Shown here: one piece after another, positions 46,509 to 57,012 of the stretch | Numbering within the stretch: the first letter of the stretch is position 1 | Layout: every line of letters begins with the position of its first letter | Source: Tricholoma matsutake | Lineage: Eukaryota > Basidiomycota > Agaricomycetes > Agaricales > Tricholomataceae | DNA length: 64,000 nucleotides | Reading direction: 5' to 3' | NCBI GenBank assembly: GCA_026075535.2 | Contig: AP026549.1 | Coordinates: forward strand, 7,502,001-7,566,000 | The notes under the pieces: model-generated | Told to the model about the DNA's origin: nothing | Seen by the model: the letters and a program-made list of their open reading frames with translations, nothing else | Databases searched by the model: none | Made by a program: the position numbers and the translations under genes

Positions 46509-48438
46509 GAAACATAATAATTACATGAGAGTCAAAAAAGTAATATTGGTGTGCACACAGGCTCCCAGCAATGGGAGGGTACTGAAGAACTACATAGCCT
46601 CATTCATCTTAAGATAGACCTCACTCATACTCAACTACATCACATGATGTTACTTTTGCTGTGACTCATCATATGATCATATATGATGGTGGACGTGATT
46701 GCAATGCAGACTCGTGAGAAACATAGATTAGAATATGTATTAGTGAGTAAGTAATTAGTGACAATTATCTATGCATTAGGTTTGTCAAACTGAGTGAGCA
46801 GGAGTGTTGGGATGACCCTGTGGCCTCTGTATTTATGGAGAGAGCACAGTCGCCCGCCGTGTCATCAGTAGTGGGGGCAGGTGCTGGGCTGTGCTGTCAT
46901 TGTCAGCGCCATTTGAGCCATGATTCACCCCACGAGCAGTCGCTCATGAGACTGGAGGCGGCTGGTGGGTCATGCTGGCATCCTGGCGCTGTCCAACGCC
47001 ATCGTAGGGGGGGTTAGCATGACATAGCACAGATTTGGGGGTGTGTAGGTGTGTACTGTGCAGGTATCCCACTTCTCAGGTTTCCCAGCACACCTCTCCA
47101 TCATCCAAACCCTGCTGCTCGTCGTTACCTGTAGTTTATATCCTAAAAAAGAAAGAACACCATTAGTTAGCTAGTAAAAAACAAGAATTGAGCACAAAAA
47201 ACATACCTAGGCACCTACGTTGTGTCCGATCAGCTCGTTTGCAGCTGTGGGTGGTGCTTAGTGGTGTGGGAGTGGACATGGAAGTGGTGGTGGTAGAGGT
47301 GGGAGGGAGCCTTCCCCTCGCATAGAGAGCGAGGGGCAAGGGTGTTGTCGTTGTTCATTGTTCTCCCGTCATTGTCATTGTGCCCGCGTGCTCATCCGTT
47401 GCTGTTGCTTGGGTGTCCTCATCGTCATGCCACCCACTGTCCACCCTGTGAGCAGTTGCTCGCAGCAGTAGCAGCAGGTGCTGGGTGTCGGGTGCCATCC
47501 GATCATCATTGTCATCATCCCTGTTGCCAGTAGTTCAATTTAGTTAGTAAAAAAGAAAAAGAAAAAGAAAAAGAAAGAGAAACAAAAAAAAAAACTTACC
47601 TATGGCCCAAGAGACGTCGATGTCTCTTGGGCCTTTTTCTTCTTTCCCTCCTCCGTGTCATCTCATTGTCTCCCCATTGTTGTCCCCATCTTCGTTTCCC
47701 CTTCCTCCTCATTTTCTTGTCATCATCCTCTCATCATCGTTAATGTTGTGCATTGCCTGTCGTCACCCTGCTACACACCTTGCGAGCAGAGGCTCCCAGC
47801 AGTGACATGGGGTGTCCTGGCCTGTCCCAGTGTGTGTCTGTCATTACAAAATGTTGATAGCCTAAAATACAATAGATTAGTAAAAAGAAAGAAACGACAA
47901 AAACTCACCCAGGGCACAAACAACAATAGATGTCATTTGGGCCCATCTGCGTCTGCTCCCCTGGCATTCATGTACCTCGCCATTGCCATCTTTGTTTGGC
48001 ATTGTTTGTCATCTTGTCGTTCCCCCGTCGTCTTGTTCCTGTGGTTGTGGTGCAGGGTTTGGGCATGGGGTGTCTCGGGTGGAGTTGTTATAAGTTACAT
48101 AAAAACACCTAAGATAGAGTTGATTAGTAAAAAGAAACATGAAGAAATAAGAAAAAAAGCTTACCTGGGGCCCAAACAACGGTTGAAGGCTACCTGAAGC
48201 CATGAATGTGAAAGAACAATACTTACAAGAGTTGTGGCCAATTGGTCAATGCAAACATGATCAACCTGACTAGTCACCAATCAGCCTAGGCCACGACATA
48301 CTTACAAAGTTCATAAAACATAGTCATATTCATAAAGGCATACTAACATAGAGTAAGAGCAATCATAACTACTGCAGGACATATGCTATTACCATGTAAG
48401 TTGTGAGTTGCAACAAGACGTGATGGGCCACAAACCAT
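46509..48438. repeat. P2 spacer filled with hairpin/intron modules
   Basis: Type-B palindromes lie at about 46925, 47440 and 47767. Introns on the minus strand with consensus ends are 47143-47206 (64 bp, CTAAC branch), 47862-47908 (47 bp) and 48109-48164 (56 bp). Hairpin A is at 47604-47633 (GGCCCAAGAGAC arms), next to a GTAAG donor at 47599. A C-type hairpin is near 47313-47337 (CCCCTCGC..GCGAGGGG). 48270-48438 is the 3' region shared with P1 gene B. No open reading frame of note. Confidence 0.65.
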
Positions 48439-49930
48439 TTAAGCTTGCATCTGCTCCTGCTTGCCCTGCTCATTCTCCTCCTGCTTGCCCTGCTCATTCT
48501 CCTCCTCCTCCTCCTCCTCCTCCTCACCATCTTCAAGGGCTGCCAATTCTGTGGCTGTCAGAAGCTTATACAAAGCCTGAACATGGTTCCCATACTTCTT
48601 CATGAAAGTGCATCGGGGCATGTCCTTCCAATCAGGATCAGAGTCAGTCAAAAGACAATCACTCTTCAGAGGAAGTGCAATTGGGGCTGTGACATAGCGA
48701 GCACAATTCCTGAGCAACATCGGATTGAAAAAGGCAGGATCAAACCAATCCAAAGGACAATCCACAGGTACATGGGTGGAAATTCGGCTCTCAAGATTCT
48801 CAGGATGTGGGATGCGAGGCTCCTCACGCCTCCTGTTCCTGTGGAAAAGAGGGTTCCCTGCTTTGTGGCTATTGTCGATGTGGTGCAGAAAGTTGGTGAT
48901 GTGGGGATTGTGTGCTTGCTTCCTCATAATGAAGAAACCACTATCAGAGTTCCTCTCATCATCAGATGTGCACTTGTATGAACCAGCTAGAAGCCTGATA
49001 TGCTGGTTCCAGCCATGGTCCTTCAGATAAGTGTGGCACTTGAGAGTAAGCTAGAGCGAAATTTAGTGATTCAAGTCTGAAAGATAAAAATAACTTGAAA
49101 ATGGTACCAATTGGCAGTTCTTGTATGCTTTGTTCTCCTCAACACCTCGATGGACACTGCCCTTCTCTTTTGCCTCCTTTGCTGCAAGCTTCTTCATATA
49201 ACCCCACATGAAATTGCAATATAATTTCTTGAGGACAGGTCTATTCTGGAGGTAAGCAAGATTCGGAGCAAGATGTTGGTAAGCAAATGTAGTAGCAGCC
49301 TGCTTGAAAGTCCAGATAGTGATTGACTCAAGGGCTCCATTATACAATGAAGTGTGTGTGCCACCAAGAAGATCAGGGCACCATGCTGGTAGACCAAATG
49401 AGTGAACCTTCGAAAAGATCAATTGAAGATCATGCTCCGGGATGCGAGTAATATTGAGGGCGATATTTGAGTCTGGCCCCACATTGCATCACCTGCAAAG
49501 CTCTATGATTGCATCAAGTGCCGCTTTATCTGTTGCTTGAAACTGGGCATTGTGGGTATTGCCTTTGAGCAAAGCATTTATTTTGCCAGCAGAGGTGAAA
49601 CATTGTGAAAAAGTGTTTAAGGTATGATTATCAGGGGCCTCAGGAACTGATGTGTTGATTACAGCACCCATTAAGACACAAAGGTGCATCTCAAGGGCAA
49701 GCTGGGTTGTACCATGTCAGAGTTCAGGATAAAATCAGAATAGTCAAAGAAACACACACTTTAATTTGACTGGCATCATCAGGTATATCTATCTTCTTCA
49801 GATGATGAGTATCTTCTTTCACACTCCTCTCCCCTTCCCCAGGAACAAAGCCCTTTGCCTGCAGATGCTTTGATGCAGTTGATTCAGATGCTTGGGGTCT
49901 CTTGTGTCCAGAAGACCTTGATGGTGGCAT
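48439..49930 (-). pseudogene. Plavaka gene B, P2 copy, one premature stop
   Basis: Exons 49930-49760, 49701-49108 and 49050-48439, all junctions phase 0. The sequence is close to P1 gene B along its whole length, and exon 2 is exactly 198 codons in both. The only in-frame stop I see is TGA at 49491-49489, where P1 has CAA. The C-terminus has a short repeated NEQGKQE unit after a run of Glu. This is the best-preserved copy and the one to use for a family search. Function unknown. Confidence 0.75.
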
Positions 49931-50330
49931 AGCTGGGATAGTAAAGAGGACCTATTGACCAGAAGGTGAGGAAGATATGTCGATGTAAGAAGACAAAGAA
50001 CAAATGTCATGCATGAGGCTTCAGATCCATATGGTCACCTGACTAAATGAGTCTTGACACAATGCAACTAAGATCACCTGATGAGATGATATTCTGGACC
50101 ATCAAATGATTACAAATTATTATTACCAGCACAGAAATTGTACGCAATCTTTGCCAATAAAACACCTTTTTTGGTCAATGGCTTATGTCAGTTGTCTCGA
50201 AGCCTTGTGGCCAGATCAGTGTCATGTGGCTGTCTACTGGAGATATGTACATCATTGCTAGATGATCTGCCAAAGACATGAGATGAACTCATGTCATCAC
50301 AACATGAGCTGGAAAATGCCTCTGGTGACA

Positions 50331-51520
50331 ATTTATCATATTTTAGTCTGGGATGAAGGTAGACAACAGATTCTGACCAGGAGGTTCTAGATGAACAATC
50401 AGGATCAAAAGAAAAATCACCATCATGATTGATAGAATGATCACTCCGGGTGTCAAGATTTAACATCACTCAGATGAGAAAAACTTGTTCCTGACTTGGG
50501 TTGAATTGACCTCACAAAATTTCCAATCCCTATGTTTTCCCACATATCTCAGTCCCTAAAACTACATTTACCTCTTACCACCCATCTTGCTGCAGTGACG
50601 AACATCAGAGCAGTTCATGCCCTCAGCCTCTGACAATGAAGTTGTCCGATTGTACCATTGTATTACACAGAATTTCTTCCAATATCAAGTGAGAGGAATG
50701 CCTAATAAGATTTCTATTTCTAATGCATGGAAAACGTAAGTGTGCAGCATATGGTAAAGTGTCCATGGTTCAAACTGTATGATATCTAATCATTAGTAAT
50801 TGCTGTGCCATCAGGAAAAACTGGATTTGGGAATTTGACATTATTACCGGAAATTTATTTTGTTCTTTGCATGTATCCATAGAAAACACATAATAAAATA
50901 TATGTCAAGTGTTTTCTGCAGATACAGCCAAAAGTGTTTCCTTAACTTACACAAAGGGAACATGAAAAATGTTTCCAGAAGGGATCTGAAAGAAACATTG
51001 TAGAACACACCTTTTATGTTCCTTGCAGCTACAGCTTGAATACATGTAAAATATTTCCCTGACATTTCTTTTACATACATATTAAAAATATCCAAAGGAT
51101 ATACACGTCAGAAGTCTTAAAACAAGTTTCTAAGGCTGTGTTTCTGTGGGAAACACAAGTCAGCCCCAGTAGTGTCATATGGCCACTTGCTATCTGTTAT
51201 TAGTTACTTTATCTCATGTTTACTCCAACACATATCCTTATCTATTCATCTATTTCATATTACATTCTGCTATCTCACTAATTTGTTCTCCACTATCCAT
51301 GCTTGGTCTAGATCTGTTGTGCTGTTCTGTCATGTAGATTATAATTAGTGTACTCACAAATCTGTAACCAGGCCATAGCAAGAGGTGCAACCCTATTGGG
51401 AAAGGAGTTGAAGCCAATGGCCATCTGTTCCTCTAATAGCTTGTGCTCCCCAGAACCTCCATTCCACTAGTAGAACATCACATGACTCATCCTCACATGT
51501 CATAGTCACTAATCTCATGA
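50331..51520. other. Unassigned sequence right of P2
   Basis: AT-rich, with short frames only. I see no motif, repeat unit or intron pattern. Confidence 0.4.
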
Positions 51521-52003
51521 GCTGTGGTACTACCATATACAAAGTACAGTGGCGCTGTTACTCTGCATCGCTGGACGTCTCTCTACCACCAAACAGAGAT
51601 GTTTTTCAACCTTGAATGCACCAATGTGCTCTAAGAGCCACTTTGGCAGCCCCCACTTCACCATAAGCCTCTCCAGAATCTTGAGAGTCACCCAGCCACT
51701 TGTTAAATGAGTCAAGAGCACAAACACTCCCCCCACCAATGACAAATATTTGAACAAAGGGATAAGTGCCACCCCCTGATGTAGCCAGCCCTAATGTGCA
51801 TGCATTGCCCAAGAAATGCCACAATCAACACGCTCCGATGCTCAAAGGGATCACCCTCATCTTTAGCACCACAACATGTGTTCTTGGCATCTGACGACCC
51901 AGTGACCTCATCTCATACAAAAACTCCCCAAACCACAACTGTGGCCCCCAGCCTCTTCCTTCTATCTGCAACAATCTCCACAACCCTTTACACAAGCTTT
52001 CCC

Positions 52004-53270
52004 ATGCCTCCCTCTGAGTTTATGAACACTGACTCTGGCCCCAATAAACACAGCTGTTCTGGAAGCCACTCGGGTGCCCACATCAAGAAAACAGCCAAAG
52101 ACAAACAGGGTGCCTCTGCCTCCTCAACAGCTGATAGCCACTCAGCTAATGAACTGAGTGCTGCCCCTCAGGATGACTCCTCATCCCCCCCTGCAAGGAT
52201 CCCCCAAACAATTGAATGCCAGCCTCCCCATACCTGTCCCCCCTTTACCTTACAGGGCAAAATATGCAATGGCACCATGACACTTGATAATGGTCTCTGG
52301 ATCACTGCCCCCCCTCTGATGGCTTCCCCACACCACAAATCTGCCACCCTGTATAGCACAATGTGTCAGATGAGCTAGTCTTCCACTGGTCTCCCAAGCC
52401 TGGCCCGAAAATCTGGGCCCACCCATGGCGTGCTCACTATGAGGAAAATGCCCAGGGCATCATAGGGAGGATCCTCTCTCTCATTTCCAACATTATCGCT
52501 CCTCGATCCCCCAAAGATGTAATCATTAGCCCCCCATCAAACAAGTTCGACAATGGGGAACGTCTCGCCTCCCCCTGGTACTTTCTTGTTACGGGCCTCT
52601 CCCAGGACATCATAGATGCTCTCACCCAGCTCACAGTCTGCTCAACCTCTGAGCTCACTGTTTTCCTCACCCCCTTCCAACAAGCCTTACCCTCTTACAT
52701 CTGCACTGTCAAAAACCTAACTTACCTGAACGCTCCCGAGAGCAATGCACTGGTCACAGCCCTTGTTCACTCCACAATAACCTCGAACCCAGACATTTCC
52801 TCTTTCATTCACAGCAGGCTCCCTAATCCTGATGCAGAGGTGGCCATCAAAGCTCTCTGCTCCATCTGCATCTCAAGCCTAAAAATTGCCATTTCCCCTG
52901 ACAATCTCTGCACAATCTGGAACATCTACTGTGATGACCCCCCTCACCTATCCTTCGACAACTTCCATGCCTGGACTGACCTAATCAGAAACCTCCAGTT
53001 TAACTCTCTTGACTACAGTGGGGGCGCCGCCCACCGTTTTGACAACCAATTCTTTTGTTTGAACTGCAAATCCTATGACCACCCCTCTGGTCTCTGCCCC
53101 TTCCCCCGCCTTGTGGGATGGGCTTGGCCCATCTGCCAGCATCAAAGAAGATACTGACATCTACACTGTGACCTCCCCCAAATCACCCCCTGCCTGATAC
53201 AAGGACACTGGCTGGGTCCCTCACACCCCTGCCAGAGGAAGGCATGGAAGGGGTCATAAATAAGATCCCA
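52004..53270 (+). pseudogene. Gag-like / ORF1-like protein with CCHC knuckle, frameshifted
   Basis: The frame from ATG 52004 is Ser/Pro/Thr-rich and shifts near 52365 into an open frame to 53157. It holds HWSPKPGPKIWAHPWRAHYE, a helical core, and a zinc knuckle C-x2-C-x4-H-x4-C at 53056-53097 (CLNCKSYDHPSGLC). A second shift near 53125 restores a basic C-terminus with a TGA and ARGRHGRGHK. The knuckle and RG-rich tail point to a nucleic-acid-binding gag or ORF1 of a retroelement. No reverse transcriptase follows, so it is a fragment or a solitary gag-like gene. Confidence 0.5.
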
Positions 53271-53367
53271 TAAATAATATATACCTTTGTTAAAACCTTC
53301 CATACTATCATGTCCTTTTATGTCATATAGTTTCGAATACAATTGAACTACACTAAGTCATGTAGAG

Positions 53368-53597
53368 TTCAATCCCCCATTGGAGTCCAACTGGAGTCCA
53401 AGTGGAGTCCAAGTGCAACCAAATGATAAGTCAATTAGATATGAGCTCAAAGGACTTCGGACTTGGTGAATTTCATAAAGTACCTGCAAAATAAATTTGT
53501 GACTGCAGGAATTGAACTCAAGACCTCACCATAAGGAATCACATGACAAACCAAACAAGTGTGCTCAACCACTTGAGCCACAGGAGATTTATTGGGG
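53368..53597 (-). mobile_element. SINE copy D, tRNA-like head
   Basis: On the minus strand: A box-like TGGCTCAAGTGGTTGAG (53580-53564), B box-like GAGTTCAATTC (53519-53509), a body, then GGACTCCACTTGGACTCC repeats ending at a G run near 53373. Its head is closely related to copy E. Confidence 0.65.
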
Positions 53598-53654
53598 ATC
53601 AATATAAGGTTTATTTATGACTCAACTTTTCATATTCTTTGAGGAGGCATTTTT

Positions 53655-54040
53655 CCAGTAATTTACACTCCTCCACCTATTCCGATCGGACTCACTGGAG
53701 TCCAGTGGATTCCGGTTATTCTGACTGGATTCCAGTGGATTCCGGTTATTCTGACTGGATTCCAGTGGATTCCGGTTATTCCGACTGGATTCCAGTGGAT
53801 TCCAGTTATTCCAACTGGATTCCACTGGATTCTGATTATTGCGACCAGATTCTGGTTACTCCAGATGCTCAACTTAGAGTATATACCCTAATGGATAGTC
53901 AAATTTCAAGTCTTAAGTTGTCAAAGTGCCTACAAAATATATTTGTGCAGAGTAAGGATTGAACTCAAGACATCTTGATTAGAGTGATCACATGACAAAC
54001 CAAACATGTGTGCTTAACCAGTTGAGCCACAGGAGAATTA
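53655..54040 (-). mobile_element. SINE copy E with expanded 30-bp repeats
   Basis: The head has TGGCTCAACTGGTTAA (54028-54013) and GAGTTCAATCC (53966-53956). The 3' part (53690-53850) holds about five 30-bp units, GGAATCCACTGGAATCCAG plus a GAATAACC segment. It ends GGTGGAGGAGTGTAAATTAC. The internal array shows the tail repeats expanding in place. Confidence 0.7.
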
Positions 54041-54084
54041 TTAGTTAGTAATATAATGTTTATTCATGACACTCTAATTTTTTT

Positions 54085-54380
54085 TAAGATCAAAATATTT
54101 TAATTAACCACATCCCTCACATTGAATGCGAGGGAGTGGGCATGATTGTGATTATATACATAAAAAAAAAATCCTCCCTCTCACAAGATGCGAGAGGGAG
54201 TTTTATTTATATACATAAAAAGCTAACCCCTTGCACTGAACGCGAGGGGGGAGGTAAAAATGACAAAAAAAATCCCTCCCCCAGGCAAAATGGGGGAGCG
54301 GGGGCACAATACTAATAAATAATTAAAAGTACAAAAAAAATCCCTCCCCACATGAAGTGCAGGGGAGGGGGAGGGGACGC
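54085..54380. repeat. Array of five GC-rich C-type hairpins, locus 1
   Basis: Five hairpins about 50 bp apart with A/T-rich spacers, for example CTCCCTCTC..GCGAGAGGGAG and CCCCTTGC..GCGAGGGG. They begin after the shared leader AAGATCAAAAT..TTTAATT. The same five types occur in the same order at 55566-55850. Confidence 0.75.
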
Positions 54381-54409
54381 GACCCCGCTATTGTCTGTCC
54401 TTCCACCAA

Positions 54410-54945
54410 CGATCCACCCCATGAGCAGTTGCTCATGAGGCTGGGGGTAGGTGGCTTGTCATTGTTGTCATTCCACCCACAATCCACCCTACAAGCAGTT
54501 GCTCGTGAGGCTGGAGGTGGGTGGCTTGTCGTTGTTGGTCGCCGTCATCCCCCATTTGGATTTCTGTCTTTTTTTTTTGGGGGGGGGAGGGGTTTGGGCA
54601 CATCAGTGTGACGTGGCGCATGTACAGGGGTTGGTGGGTGCTTACTAGGCAGGTATCCCCCTTCTGGGGTCTCCTGGCATCCCTCTGCACCCACCTAGCC
54701 CATGTCGACAGCCTCACATCCCATTTGAATGGGGAGGAGGGGATCAGGTGGGCATGGGCATGAGTTGCACACTTTTCCATTGCATGTTTTTCCGTTGCGT
54801 GTTTTCCATTGCAGCAGGTCGTCCCCAGTAGTATATAGCCTAAAAAGCAATAAATTAAATTTAGTTGATTGATAAAAAGAAAAAGAAAAAAGAAAAAAAC
54901 TTATCTATGGCCCAAACGACAATTGCCATCGTTTGGGCCCACGTT
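54410..54945 (-). repeat. Type-B pair, intron-like segment and hairpin A
   Basis: B palindromes at 54415-54450 (CCACCCCATGAGCAGTTGCTC) and 54485-54520. The intron-like segment has acceptor TTTTTAG at 54840-54846 (minus strand), but the donor near 54903 reads ATAAGT, so it is broken. Hairpin A at 54909-54939 has GGCCCAAACGA arms. Confidence 0.6.
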
Positions 54946-55204
54946 CCATCCAGTCGGCTCATTTGAAGGTGGTGGTGATGGTATGGTGGGAGTGGGCATG
55001 GGAATGGTGGTGGTGGGTGCACACACAGTGGTGGTAGTAGAGTGGAGAGGAGGAGGAGGCGGCGTTGACGACGGTGGTGGTGGTTGTGAGCTGGCAGTCA
55101 TGTGTCACGTGTCATGCAATATGCATGTGTGCGTATTCCATTAATGGCTGTAACTACACACCTTGGTTGGGTAATAAAAGTATTAGATGTATGTAGATGA
55201 ATAA

Positions 55205-55547
55205 TGACCTGGTAGCTCAGTGGTTAAGCATGCTGTTATGTGTGCAGACCCAAGGTTGAGTGTTCAATTCTTGTTGCACATCGAAATTTTATTTGGGAAA
55301 GCACATGCATTCCAGTTATTCCAGTTATGCTAGTGCTGTGCATCTGGTTGATCTGACTGTTCCAGGTAAAAATGAGTCCGGGTAGATTCCAGGGATTCCA
55401 GAGGTAAAATTGACCCCCCAGTCCGACTGGAATTATGAATTGTGAGAAAAATATATGTAAATGGAATTCCCTGGAATTCCAGAAATTCCAATCAGAATGG
55501 GCATTCCGACTGGAATCCAACCGGAATAGGTGGAGGAGTGTAGTGTA
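55205..55547 (+). mobile_element. SINE copy B, tRNA-like head
   Basis: A box-like TGGTAGCTCAGTGGTTAAG (55211-55229) and B box-like GTGTTCAATTC (55260-55270). Then come GGAATTCCAG/ATTCCAGTTATTCC-type repeats, and the end GGTGGAGGAGTGTAG. The head is unlike copies A, C and D/E. Confidence 0.65.
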
Positions 55548-55565
55548 CTCCATTTTTCAAACAAT

Positions 55566-55850
55566 TAAGATCAAAAAATTTTAATTGACCACATCCCTCG
55601 TGTAGGACACAAGGGAGTGGGTATAATATAATAATAAACAAAAAAAACCCCTCTCGCAAGATACAAGAGGGGGGGGATTATTACTATGTACATAAAAAAC
55701 TCCACCCCTTGCGTTTGGCGCGAGGGGGATTCGTAAGTACTACAATATATATACCCCTCGCATTTGGTGCGAGGAGGGGGGGCAGAGATAAATTAAAAAT
55801 AATAAAGACCCCTCCCCATGCAAAATGCGGGGGAGGGGGTTGGGGGATGC
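55566..55850. repeat. Array of five GC-rich C-type hairpins, locus 2
   Basis: Same leader (AAGATCAAAAA..TTTAATTG) and same order of hairpin types as 54085-54380. Examples are CCCCTCGCATTTGGTGCGAGG and CCCCTCCCCATGC..GCGGGGGAGG. Arms are better conserved than the spacers. Confidence 0.75.
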
Positions 55851-55914
55851 AGTCTGGGGTGGGTGTCGTCACCCACCCCTCCTCGCATGCGTCTGTCGCC
55901 GTAGCAAGCTGCAC

Positions 55915-56460
55915 CTGTCATCCACCCTATGAGCAGTTGCTCATAGGCATGGGGATGGGTGCTGTGGTCATCTTATCCCTGGTGTGCCCGCCATCCATCC
56001 GACGAGCAGCTGCTTGTCGGCATGGGCTCTCACCACCCATCCACCAGGCGTGGGGTGGGTGTGTTGTCGGCTTTGGGGGGTGCTGGTAGGCATTGTTGTC
56101 GACTGCACACACTCACGATCCACCCTACGAGCAGGGGCTCACAGGCATGGGGTGGGTGTGTTGGCTTGTTTGCGGGTGGTGGTGTCATTACTAGTAGATT
56201 ATAACCTAGAAAACTAAAAAAATGAGTTAGTTAGTTTATAAAAACAAAAACCAAGTGAAAAAAACTTACATAAGGCCCAAACAATGCAGATTGCATCGTT
56301 TGGGCCCTTGTTGGCTCGTTTGCAAGTGGTGGCATCATTGCCAGTAGATTATAACCTAGAAAGCTAAAAAAACAGGTTGGTTAGTTTATAAAAACAAAAA
56401 GCAAACAAAAAAAAAACTTACGTAGGGCCCAAATGATGTGATGTGCGTCATTTGGGCCCA
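55915..56460 (-). repeat. Three type-B palindromes, then two intron + hairpin A units
   Basis: B palindromes near 55920, 55992 and 56118. Two minus-strand introns with GTAAGT donors, branch CTAAC or CCAAC, and AG acceptors: 56206-56269 (64 bp) and 56356-56421 (66 bp). Each is directly preceded on the minus strand by hairpin A: 56274-56307 (GGCCCAAACAATGC arms) and 56425-56459 (GGCCCAAATGATG arms). The second unit is a tandem duplication of the first. Confidence 0.7.
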
Positions 56461-56693
56461 CCTTCCATCCATTGGGCTCGTTTGCAGGTGGTGGTGATGG
56501 CGGATTGGGCATGGGAGTGGTGGTGGTGGGTGTCCACGCAGTGGTGGTGGTAGAGAGAGGAGGGAGGGAGGTGGCCATCAATGGTGGTGGTGGTGGTGGT
56601 GAGTGATGAGCTGGCACATTTGATGATGCAGCTATATGCTTTGTCATACACAGCCACACACAGTACCTAGCACAAGTAGATGATACCTTAAAC

Positions 56694-57012
56694 AAGGTAC
56701 TGTGGTGTAACAGTTATGTTGTGTGTTATGATTACATAAGCAACCGACAGGGATCTGGGTTCGATTCCTTTTCTTACACACTTTTTGAGCGGAATCCAAC
56801 TGGACTCCAACTGGAATCCAACTGGAATCCAACTGGACTCCAACTGGAATTCAACCGGACTCCAAGTGGAATCCGGTGTTTGAGTGGATTCCACTTGGAG
56901 TCCAGTCGGACTGGACTGGGACTGGACTGGCAACTTTGCAGGCAGTTGGCTGGTGACCAGTCCCAGTGGACTCCAGTCGGAGTCTGATGGGAAAGGTGGG
57001 GGAGTGTAAAGA
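56694..57012 (+). mobile_element. SINE copy C, tRNA-like head
   Basis: A box-like TGTGGTGTAACAGTTATG (56701-56718) and a canonical B box GGTTCGATTCC (56759-56769). Then tandem GGAATCCAACTGGACTCCAA units, a GGACTGGACTGG stretch, and the tail GGTGGGGGAGTGTAAAG. The best-preserved B box in the family here. Confidence 0.72.

Larger units (their letters stand above)
43156..50327 (+). mobile_element. Plavaka/CACTA-like DNA transposon P2, 7.2 kb
   Basis: Ends CACCGGAGGCATTTTCC and its counterpart CACCAGAGGCATTTTCC, with a 3-bp duplication ACA (43153-43155 and 50328-50330; the left site lies in an ACACAC run, so its placement is slightly ambiguous). TIRs are about 163 bp (43156-43318 and 50165-50327). 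The transposase is on + (43413-46508) and gene B on - (48439-49930), convergent as in P1 but with an unrelated spacer. Both genes carry stops. Confidence 0.88.

Noticed and set aside
53639..53962. 107-codon frame with repeated YSDWIPVDSG
   Set aside because: This is the 30-bp SINE tail array translated. A 30-bp unit keeps frame by arithmetic.
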